16,030 nucleotides of DNA from positions 1 through 16,030 of the forward strand of contig CAJANQ010000264.1 of assembly GCA_903941145.1 (NCBI GenBank). Direction: 5' to 3'. The notes under the pieces were generated by a model. It was not told the DNA's origin, made no database searches, and saw nothing but the letters and a program-made list of their open reading frames with translations. This document shows positions 7,439 to 12,591 of this stretch, piece by piece (position 1 is the first letter of the stretch; each line of letters starts with the position of its first letter). The stretch comes from an uncultured Actinomycetes bacterium (GTDB lineage: Bacteria > Actinomycetota > Acidimicrobiia > Acidimicrobiales > Microtrichaceae). The position numbers and the translations under genes were made by a program.

Positions 7439-7876
7439 CTAGCGGCCGGTGTGGCCGAAGCCGCCCTCGCCACGCTCGGTCTCGTCGAGCTCGGTGACCT
7501 CGACGAACGCGACGTGCTCGACGGCCTGGATCACCAGCTGGGCGATGCGCTCCCCACGCGTGACCTCGAAGGCCTCGGCCGGGTCGGTGTTCACCAGCAG
7601 GACCTTCAGCTCGCCGCGGTAGTCGGCGTCGATCAGCCCGGGGGTGTTCAGGCAGGTCACGCCGTGCTTGAGGGCCAGACCGCTGCGGGGCTGGATGAAC
7701 CCGGCGTAGCCGCGCGGGATGGCCACCGCGATCCCGGTGGGCACCAGGGCACGGCCGCCGCCTGGCAGGAGGACCAGGTCCTCGGCCGCGATCAGGTCGA
7801 CCCCCGCGTCCCCGGGCTTTGCGTAGGCCGGGAGCGGCAGGTCGGCGTCAAGTCGGACAACAGGTACTTCGAGCAC
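7439..7876 (-). CDS. dut: dUTP diphosphatase (dUTPase)
   Basis: A 145-residue homotrimeric-type dUTPase, which converts dUTP to dUMP and pyrophosphate, keeping uracil out of DNA and supplying dUMP for dTMP synthesis. All five motifs are present: DAGVDL (23-28), PRSGLA (63-68), NTPGLIDADYRGE (77-89) with catalytic Asp83 and the uracil-stacking Tyr86, RGERIAQLV (107-115), and the C-terminal P-loop-like RGEGGFGHTGR (135-145). The length is normal. The GTG start at 7876 follows a TAGCCT box by 6 nt, suggesting a leaderless mRNA. It is divergent from orn. Confidence 0.97.
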   Translation of the reverse strand: MLEVPVVRLDADLPLPAYAKPGDAGVDLIAAEDLVLLPGGGRALVPTGIAVAIPRGYAGFIQPRSGLALKHGVTCLNTPGLIDADYRGELKVLLVNTDPAEAFEVTRGERIAQLVIQAVEHVAFVEVTELDETERGEGGFGHTGR

Positions 7877-7882
7877 GTCGAG

Positions 7883-7888
7883 AGGCTA
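7883..7888 (-). promoter_or_regulatory. -10 box TAGCCT for leaderless dut transcript
   Basis: On the minus strand TAGCCT is followed by CTCGAC and then the GTG start of dut. The spacing predicts transcription starting at the GTG. It lies back to back with the orn -10 box. Confidence 0.5.
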
Positions 7889-7915
7889 GCGACCGGCAGG
7901 ACGGGCGCCTGACGG

Positions 7916-7921
7916 TACGCT
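7916..7921 (+). promoter_or_regulatory. -10 box TACGCT for leaderless orn transcript
   Basis: TACGCT is followed by CGCCCG and then the ATG of orn, placing transcription start at the start codon. No Shine-Dalgarno is present. The -35 region is not recognisable. Confidence 0.5.
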
Positions 7922-7927
7922 CGCCCG

Positions 7928-8503
7928 ATGCTCGTCTGGATGGACCTGGAAATGACCGGCCTCGACCACACGTCCGACGTGATCGTGGAGATCGCGACGC
8001 TGGTGACCGACGACGAGCTGAACATCGTTGCCGAGGGCCCGGACCTGGTCGTCCACGCGACCGAGGACCAGCTGGCCGGCATGAACTCGGTCGTGGTGGA
8101 CATGCACACCAAGAGCGGGCTGCTGGACCAGATCCGGAGCTCCACCATCACGCTCGAGGAGGCCGGCGCCGCGACGCTCGCATTCATCAAGGAGCACGTG
8201 CCGAACGCCCGGCAGGTGCCGCTCTGCGGCAACTCGATCGGCATGGACCGGCGCTTCCTGGCGGCCTACCTGCCCGAGATCGAGGAGTACCTCCACTACC
8301 GGTCGATCGACGTCTCCACCATCAAGGAGCTCGGTCGGCGCTGGTACCCCAAGGACTACTCCGACTTGGGCAAGGGCTCGAGTGCCCACCGGGCGATGGA
8401 CGACATCAAGGAGTCCGTCGACGAGCTCAAGTACTGGCGCGAGCGGGTGTTCCGCCCCTCCGGCACCGCAGCAGCTGGCGCCGGGGAATCTTCTGGCGGC
8501 TGA
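7928..8503 (+). CDS. orn: Oligoribonuclease
   Basis: A 191-residue DEDDh 3'-5' exoribonuclease that removes the short oligoribonucleotides left at the end of RNA decay, including pGpG from cyclic-di-GMP breakdown. Catalytic residues can be placed: Asp6 and Glu8 (WMDLEMTGL), Asp107 (GNSIGMDRR), Tyr124, His154 (SSAHRAMDD) and Asp159. The spacing matches the E. coli enzyme. The last 20 or so residues are a Gly/Ala/Ser-rich tail not needed for the fold. It is probably leaderless. The next transcription unit starts only about 40 nt after the stop. Confidence 0.97.
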   Translation: MLVWMDLEMTGLDHTSDVIVEIATLVTDDELNIVAEGPDLVVHATEDQLAGMNSVVVDMHTKSGLLDQIRSSTITLEEAGAATLAFIKEHVPNARQVPLCGNSIGMDRRFLAAYLPEIEEYLHYRSIDVSTIKELGRRWYPKDYSDLGKGSSAHRAMDDIKESVDELKYWRERVFRPSGTAAAGAGESSGG

Positions 8504-8533
8504 GGTCGTTAGAACGGGCAGCACGTAGCGGCC

Positions 8534-8574
8534 AATTAAATGGCTTGACGGGGATCGCCATCGCATGGTGTCCT
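8534..8574 (+). promoter_or_regulatory. Putative whiB7-type promoter with AT-rich box upstream of -35
   Basis: AATTAAAT (8534-8541) is a striking AT-only octamer in very GC-rich DNA. Three bases later comes a near-consensus -35, TTGACG (8545-8550). A weak -10, TGTCCT (8569-8574), follows at 18-bp spacing. In mycobacterial and streptomycete WhiB7/WblC systems, an AT-rich element just upstream of the -35 is bound by the AT-hook of WhiB7 while its cluster contacts the primary sigma factor. The same layout here suggests autoregulation. Confidence 0.6.
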
Positions 8575-8583
8575 CGTTGGGAA

Positions 8584-8598
8584 CCGGGCCCCGCCCGG
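8584..8598 (+). other. Hairpin near predicted 5' end of whiB7-like leader
   Basis: CCGGGC (8584-8589), loop CCC, GCCCGG (8593-8598) form a perfect 6-bp hairpin at or just after the expected transcription start. The 5' arm is also complementary to GCCCGG in the downstream terminator (8892-8897), so an alternative long-range pairing is possible. Its function is unknown; it may simply stabilise the 5' end. Confidence 0.35.
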
Positions 8599-8617
8599 AC
8601 CACGAGCACTGACTGAC

Positions 8618-8848
8618 ATGAGCACCACCACCCTCACCCGCACCACCGTCATGGCCACCACGGCCGTAACGCGGCGCGTGGCCGTGCCGGTGTGCTCGTA
8701 CCCGTGCTCCAACGAGTACGCCGCCGACTTCGCAGGCTTTGCCACCGCCATTCCGGCCAACGCAACGTCCGTGAAGTGGCACCGCAAGGCCATGGCCGCC
8801 AAGAAGGCCATGCACGCCACCGCCCGACGGGGAGACCGACTGCCATAG
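8618..8848 (+). CDS. Upstream ORF / leader peptide of whiB7-like gene
   Basis: A 76-codon reading frame from ATG 8618 to TAG 8846. It lies between the AT-box promoter and an intrinsic terminator, so it is translated, if at all, as a leader. The first 20 residues are Thr-rich (nine Thr), the middle has two Cys (VCSYPCSNEY), and the end is basic (WHRKAMAAKKAMHATARRG). I recognise no domain. The start lacks a clear Shine-Dalgarno. Codons 69-71 contain the antiterminator strand, so ribosome position would control which hairpin forms. Upstream ORFs of varied sequence are a known part of whiB7/wblC control. It could instead be a small functional protein; the overlap with the RNA switch favours a regulatory role. 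Confidence 0.65.
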   Translation: MSTTTLTRTTVMATTAVTRRVAVPVCSYPCSNEYAADFAGFATAIPANATSVKWHRKAMAAKKAMHATARRGDRLP

Positions 8849-8887
8849 GCAACAGCCGCAGCAGTACGAGTCACCAAGCCGTCGGGC
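8822..8887 (+). promoter_or_regulatory. Antiterminator pairing, uORF 3' end with terminator 5' arm
   Basis: GCCCGACGG (8822-8830, uORF codons 69-71) is a perfect 9-base Watson-Crick complement of CCGTCGGGC (8879-8887), which is most of the 5' arm of the terminator. The two structures cannot form together. When ribosomes occupy the end of the uORF the terminator should win; when translation stalls upstream the antiterminator should form and allow read-through into the regulator gene. Confidence 0.6.
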
Positions 8888-8913
8888 CCCCGCCCGGCGG
8901 CTTTCTTGCTTTT
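8877..8913 (+). terminator. Intrinsic terminator / attenuator before whiB7-like gene
   Basis: AGCCGTCGGGC (8877-8887), loop CCCC and GCCCGGCGGCT (8892-8902) make an 11-bp stem with a single G-U pair, followed by the T-rich run TTTCTTGCTTTT (8902-8913). This is the strongest intrinsic terminator in the window. It lies 28 nt after the uORF stop and 94 nt before the regulator start, which marks it as an attenuator rather than the end of orn. Confidence 0.85.
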
Positions 8914-8990
8914 CCGCCCAGCCCCCCCATCCGCCCCATCTCGCCCCGCCCCACTCAGACCTACCGACCGCCCAGCGCACCCAGATCTCC
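8914..8990 (+). other. C-rich, G-poor leader segment
   Basis: The stretch 8911-8990 has 47 C against 11 G in 80 bases, much more skewed than the rest of the window, and no reading frame. C-rich, G-poor unstructured RNA is what the Rho factor loads on. It may be a second, Rho-dependent checkpoint or simply an unstructured spacer leading to the ribosome binding site. Confidence 0.35.
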
Positions 8991-9006
8991 AGAAAGAGAG
9001 CCCCAC

Positions 9007-9417
9007 ATGAGCATCGACCTCGACCCCACCGCATTCGACAGCGGCAACCAGTCCGGCCTGGACCTTCCGGGCCTGGCCGGCGCCGCCGTGGTCGGCACCA
9101 CCGCCGAGGCCGTCGCCGCCCTGGGGGCGTGCCGCGACCTGGGCCCGGGGCTCTTCTTCTCGGACGAGCTGGACGACATCATCGAGGCCAAACGGCTCTG
9201 CCAGGGCTGTCCGGTCCAGACCGACTGCCTCAGCGAGGCCGTCGCCCGCGGCGAGCGCTACGGGATCTGGGGCGGCCAGCTCTTCGAGGAGGGCCGGATC
9301 GTCCTGAGCAAGCGCCGCAAGGGGCGTCCGCCGCGGGTGCCCCGCCCCGAGGACGTCCTGCCCGAGATCGAGGTGCCGGAGTCGTTCCAGTACCTGGTCC
9401 GGGCCAGCGCCAACTGA
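9007..9417 (+). CDS. whiB7: WhiB-family transcription factor, WhiB7/WblC-like
   Basis: A 136-residue iron-sulfur transcription factor. The four cluster ligands are Cys42, Cys65, Cys68 and Cys74 (C-x22-C-x2-C-x5-C). The family turn GIWGG is at 86-90, in a context (GGQLFEEGRIV) close to WhiB7. It is followed by basic KRRKGRPPR (102-110), which resembles the RGRP AT-hook that distinguishes WhiB7. WhiB7 binds the primary sigma factor through the cluster domain and AT-rich DNA upstream of the -35 through the hook, activating intrinsic antibiotic-resistance genes and itself. The ATG at 9007 has AAAGAGAG 6 nt upstream; the frame is open further upstream but without such a site. An extra acidic tail of about 25 residues follows the hook, and the hook is GRPP, not GRPR. 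WhiB family is certain; the WhiB7 subtype rests on the hook plus the leader. Confidence 0.85.
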   Translation: MSIDLDPTAFDSGNQSGLDLPGLAGAAVVGTTAEAVAALGACRDLGPGLFFSDELDDIIEAKRLCQGCPVQTDCLSEAVARGERYGIWGGQLFEEGRIVLSKRRKGRPPRVPRPEDVLPEIEVPESFQYLVRASAN

Positions 9418-9487
9418 CCGGGCACCGGTCCGTCGGCCGGGCGGGCAGCACGCAGCTCGCACCGGTGGTCAGCAACGCAACAGCGAC

Positions 9488-9517
9488 CTGACCACTGCAG
9501 AGCTGGATCGGTACGGT
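9488..9517 (+). promoter_or_regulatory. Putative promoter for tlpA-ccdA unit
   Basis: CTGACC (9488-9493) and TACGGT (9512-9517) lie 18 bp apart and fit an actinobacterial housekeeping promoter. Transcription would start about 38 nt before the ATG at 9562. Confidence 0.4.
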
Positions 9518-9542
9518 GGGGGTCACCCCGGTGGCCCCCACC
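9515..9542 (+). other. Hairpin in 5' region of tlpA-like gene
   Basis: GGTGGGGG (9515-9522) pairs perfectly with CCCCCACC (9535-9542) around a 12-base loop. No T-run follows. It could be the distal end signal of the whiB7-like transcript or a structure in the leader of the next gene; a shorter GGGG-TCA-CCCC pairing competes with it. Confidence 0.35.
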
Positions 9543-9561
9543 GAGCACCGGAACCGAACTG

Positions 9562-10257
9562 ATGGCACCCACCGACGACACCACCGCACCTACCGAGCCG
9601 GAACCGGCCACTCCGGTCCGGCGACGAGGGCTGCCCGTCGGGCCGGTTGGTCTGCTGCTCATCACGCTGGTCGCGCTCCTTGCGGCCGGCCTGGTGCTGC
9701 GGGTCGGGCTCGGAGGCGGCTCCTCCACGGAGGCGGTCGACATCCAGGACGCGCTCGACGAGCAGGCGGCTGGACCGCTCGTCGCGCCCAACGCCCAGGC
9801 GGCCACGGTCGGGTCCCAGGCACCGGACGTGCGTCTGGCGTACCTGGACGGTGGGACCCAGCAGCTGTTCGAACTCAAGGGCACCCCGGTGGTGCTCAAC
9901 TTCTGGGCCTCCACGTGCGCGCCGTGCCTGACCGAGATGCCGGCGTTCGAGGAGTTCTCGGCCGCGCACCTTCCCGGGCCGGACGGCACCAACCCGGCCG
10001 GGGTCGTGCGGGTGGTCGGCGTCGCCGTCGCCGACCCAGAGGCCGCGGCCCGAAAGATGGTCGAACGCACCGGCGTGCAGTACCGCAACGCTGCCGACCC
10101 CCAGGCCGAGATCTTCCGGGTGTTCGGCGGCACGTCGCTGCCCAGGACCGTGGTGCTCGACGCCAAGGGGGTCGTGCGCGACGTCCACTCCGGCTCGCTC
10201 ACCGCGGCGGAGCTGACCCAGAAGCTGCAGCAGCAGGGCCTGCTGCCAGCGACGTGA
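9562..10257 (+). CDS. TlpA/ResA-like membrane-anchored thioredoxin
   Basis: A 231-residue thiol-disulfide oxidoreductase facing the outside of the membrane. A Pro/Thr-rich N-terminal tail and a VRRR stop precede one transmembrane helix (about 25-48). The thioredoxin domain follows from about residue 85. The active site is WASTCAPC, with Cys119 and Cys122. The cis-Pro loop is TSLPRTVVLD, with Pro194. Family members reduce the apocytochrome c CXXCH thiols or deliver reducing power to oxidase copper sites. It is directly followed by the CcdA-like gene after 10 nt, its expected electron donor, so the two probably form one operon. The exact client is unknown. Confidence 0.92.
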   Translation: MAPTDDTTAPTEPEPATPVRRRGLPVGPVGLLLITLVALLAAGLVLRVGLGGGSSTEAVDIQDALDEQAAGPLVAPNAQAATVGSQAPDVRLAYLDGGTQQLFELKGTPVVLNFWASTCAPCLTEMPAFEEFSAAHLPGPDGTNPAGVVRVVGVAVADPEAAARKMVERTGVQYRNAADPQAEIFRVFGGTSLPRTVVLDAKGVVRDVHSGSLTAAELTQKLQQQGLLPAT

Positions 10258-10267
10258 TCGGGCCGGC

Positions 10268-11191
10268 GTGAACGGTCGACTGGCCCTCGCGTTCACCGCC
10301 GGGATGGTGGCCACCGTGAACCCGTGCGGGTTCGCCCTGCTCCCTGCGTACCTGACCTACTTCCTCGGCCTGGAGAACGGCGCCGAGTCCGACCCCACGG
10401 CACAGGCCGCACGGCGCAACCCCGTCCGGCGGGCGCTCGCCGTCTCGGCTGCCGTCACGCTCGGGTTCGTCGCGGTGTTCGGCGTCATGGGGCTCCTGTG
10501 GTCGTCGGTGGCCGAGGTCGTCGGCCGGCGGCTCCCGTACGCCACGTTCGTGATCGGCCTCGGGCTGGTTGCCGTCGGCATTGCCATGCTGCGCGGGTTC
10601 GAGCCGATGGTGAAGCTGCCCAAGGTCAACCTGTCAGGAGAGGGCCGGGAGCTCACGTCGATGTTCCTCTATGGCGTGTCGTACGCCGTGGCGTCGTTGA
10701 GCTGCACGATCGGCGTGTTCATCTCGGTCGTGTCGACCACCCTTGCCGGCGAGCACGCACTCACCAGCCTGGCGACGTTCGTGGCCTACGCACTCGGGAT
10801 GGGCGTCACACTCGCGGTGCTCACGCTCGGCGTCGCGATGGCCCGCCAGGGGATCGTCCACACGTTCCGGCGGGCCATGCCGTACGTGAACCGGATCTCG
10901 GGCGTGCTCATGGTCGTGGCAGGTGCGTTCGTCGCCTACTACGCGTGGGTCGAGATCGGAGAGTTGGGGTCGGGCCGGTCGAGCGGGGTCGTGAACTGGA
11001 GCCGCGACGTGCAGAGCGCCGTGCAGCGGTGGACCGAGCGCATGGGCGCAGGACGCCTGGCGCTGGCGGGCACTGTGATCGTCGCCGCCGCGGTCGGCAT
11101 CTCGTTCGTGGCCCGCAGCGGCCGAGGTCCGACGCCCGAGCAGTCCGAGGGTGCGGAACCGAAGGACAAGGCGCTAGATTCCGGTACGTGA
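10268..11191 (+). CDS. CcdA-like thiol-disulfide transmembrane protein
   Basis: A 307-residue polytopic membrane protein of the CcdA/DsbD-gamma family, which moves electrons from cytoplasmic thioredoxin across the membrane to extracytoplasmic thioredoxins. The redox pair is visible: Cys20 in ATVNPCGFALLPAYL and Cys146 in ASLSCTIGVF, each in a predicted helix as expected. Six helices fill residues 1-235. A linker at about 235-262 and an extra C-terminal helix (about 263-284) with a charged tail exceed the minimal family length of about 200-240. The start is GTG 10268, 10 nt after the TlpA-like stop. Together the pair likely serves cytochrome c or oxidase maturation. Confidence 0.92.
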   Translation: MNGRLALAFTAGMVATVNPCGFALLPAYLTYFLGLENGAESDPTAQAARRNPVRRALAVSAAVTLGFVAVFGVMGLLWSSVAEVVGRRLPYATFVIGLGLVAVGIAMLRGFEPMVKLPKVNLSGEGRELTSMFLYGVSYAVASLSCTIGVFISVVSTTLAGEHALTSLATFVAYALGMGVTLAVLTLGVAMARQGIVHTFRRAMPYVNRISGVLMVVAGAFVAYYAWVEIGELGSGRSSGVVNWSRDVQSAVQRWTERMGAGRLALAGTVIVAAAVGISFVARSGRGPTPEQSEGAEPKDKALDSGT

Positions 11192-11220
11192 AATCACGAC
11201 TTACAGGTCATCTGTTGTGA
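11188..11220 (+). other. 10-codon mini-ORF overlapping the LCIB-like start
   Basis: A TAGATT -10-like box (11175-11180) is followed by 7 nt and GTG at 11188, which reads VKSRLTGHLL and stops at TGA 11218-11220. That stop overlaps the GTG (11217) of the next gene in a different frame. A leaderless mini-ORF could couple translation into that gene. It is only a pattern of spacing and could be chance. Confidence 0.25.
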
Positions 11221-11933
11221 ACGCCTCGCTGGACGCTGCGCTGGCGGCGTTCCCGGGGGCGGTGCCCATCCCGGAGTTCCTCGACAACGTGTCCGCAGAG
11301 CTCGCCACGCGGGGGTTCACGCTGGAGCACACCTTCGCCATGGTCTCGACCTGCCGCGACGAGCTCACCGTCCCACTCATGCGGGCGGTCACCGAACGGC
11401 TCGACCTGGCGTTCAACCTGGGTGCGCTGGGCGGGGTGCCCTCGCTCGGGCGCACCGGCTGGAACGCCGCGCTGTCCCACGTGCCGATGCACGAGGGCCG
11501 CGGCCATGTGGTCGTCCTCGGCATGACGCACATCGGGTTCGGCCCTGACGGCACGCCGGGCGAGAGCCTCCGGCGCCACCAGGACCACCCGACGGCGACC
11601 TGCGGCGCCCTGATGTCGATCCTCCACTCCGAGGGAGCCGGCGAGCCGCTGCCCGATGCGCTCGACGACAACGAGAAGGACCGCCTCCGGCACCTGATGA
11701 AGCGGGTGTCCCACGAGCGGTCCGGCACCCCGTTGGGCATCACCCAGCGCGCCGCGCAGGCCGTGACTGCCGAGATGTGGGTCGACCTGGACGCCCTCGA
11801 GGCGTGGCGGACCATGGACGTCGCCGCCTACTGCGGGGTCCAGGTCCACGTGCAGGACCACGAAGACCTGATCGCGGTCACCGACGCACAGTTCGTGGGC
11901 GCCGACGGCGTCCGCACCTCGCTGCCGACCTAG
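11217..11933 (+). CDS. LCIB-type carbonic anhydrase-like protein
   Basis: A 238-residue soluble protein that I match to the LCIB family (limiting-CO2-inducible B), known from algae and diatoms and with bacterial homologues, some of them carbonic anhydrases with a beta-type zinc site. The residues that support this are in order: Cys46-Arg47-Asp48-Glu49 (STCRDEL), FNLGALGGVPSLGRTGW with ALSHVP (about 64-92), His105 (GMTHIGF) and Cys129 (TATCGAL). Cys/His/Cys would hold zinc, and the Asp-Arg pair is the family's gate. The second half is divergent. If active, it interconverts CO2 and bicarbonate in the cytoplasm. The start is GTG 11217 with a weak AGGT upstream; it follows the CcdA-like gene by 25 nt, so may share its transcript. 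Identification is from memory of motifs, hence moderate confidence. Confidence 0.65.
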   Translation: MNASLDAALAAFPGAVPIPEFLDNVSAELATRGFTLEHTFAMVSTCRDELTVPLMRAVTERLDLAFNLGALGGVPSLGRTGWNAALSHVPMHEGRGHVVVLGMTHIGFGPDGTPGESLRRHQDHPTATCGALMSILHSEGAGEPLPDALDDNEKDRLRHLMKRVSHERSGTPLGITQRAAQAVTAEMWVDLDALEAWRTMDVAAYCGVQVHVQDHEDLIAVTDAQFVGADGVRTSLPT

Positions 11934-11945
11934 TCGGGCAAGGGC

Positions 11946-12584
11946 TCAGGGCGACAGACGCTCGAGCACCCAGCCGCCGCCCTCGCGCCGGTACTGCAGA
12001 CGGTCGTGCAGACGGCTCGGCCGGCCCTGCCAGAACTCGACCTCGTCGGGAGTGACCGCATAGCCGCCCCAGAAGGGTGGCCGGGGCACGTCGCCCTGGG
12101 CGAACCGCTCCGCCGCAGCCGCCACGGCGTCGTCGACCGCAGCGCGGTCGGGCACGACAGCGCTCTGCTCGCTGGCCCACGCCCCGACCTGGCTCTCGCG
12201 GGGCCGGGTCGCGAAGTACGCGTCGGAGTCTGCGTCGCTGAGCGGCACCGCCGTCCCCTGGATACGGACCTGCCGCTCCAGGTCGAGCCACGAGAACAGC
12301 ACAGCCACCCGCTCGTCCTGGGCCAGGTCCTGGCCCTTGCGGCTCTGCCGGTTGGTGAAGAACGAGAGGCGACCGTCGTCGTCGAGTCCGCGGAGCAGCA
12401 CGTTGCGGGGCCGTGGCCGGCCGGACGCGTCGACCGTCACCACCACCATCGCGTTGGGCTCAGCCACCTGTGCGGCCTCGGCGTCGTCGAGCCAGCGCTG
12501 CAGCTGCACGAGCGGGTCGGCCGCCACGTCGGACTCCAGCAGCTGCGCCTTGGCGTACTGCTCGCGACGGTGGAGGTCGACCAT
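11946..12584 (-). CDS. pdxH: Pyridoxamine/pyridoxine 5'-phosphate oxidase
   Basis: A 212-residue FMN-dependent oxidase that makes pyridoxal 5'-phosphate from the pyridoxamine or pyridoxine phosphates. The FMN-binding split-barrel motifs are RPRNVLLRGLDDDGRLSFFT, NRQSRKGQDL and RQVRIQG. The substrate-side motifs are SEQSAVV and PPFWGGYAVTPDEVEFWQG with PSRLHDR. The protein ends in the family's typical C-terminus, WVLERLSP. ATG 12584 gives the normal family length; the open frame runs on upstream only as a shadow of serS. The start lies 7 nt after the serS stop, so the two are likely one operon. It is convergent with the LCIB-like gene. Confidence 0.95.
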   Translation of the reverse strand: MVDLHRREQYAKAQLLESDVAADPLVQLQRWLDDAEAAQVAEPNAMVVVTVDASGRPRPRNVLLRGLDDDGRLSFFTNRQSRKGQDLAQDERVAVLFSWLDLERQVRIQGTAVPLSDADSDAYFATRPRESQVGAWASEQSAVVPDRAAVDDAVAAAAERFAQGDVPRPPFWGGYAVTPDEVEFWQGRPSRLHDRLQYRREGGGWVLERLSP

Positions 12585-12591
12585 GCGACGC

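Noticed and set aside
8877..8913. Reading the strong hairpin plus T-run simply as the terminator of orn
   Set aside because: A separate promoter-like element and a uORF lie between orn and the hairpin, and the antiterminator complement inside the uORF is better explained by attenuation of the next gene.
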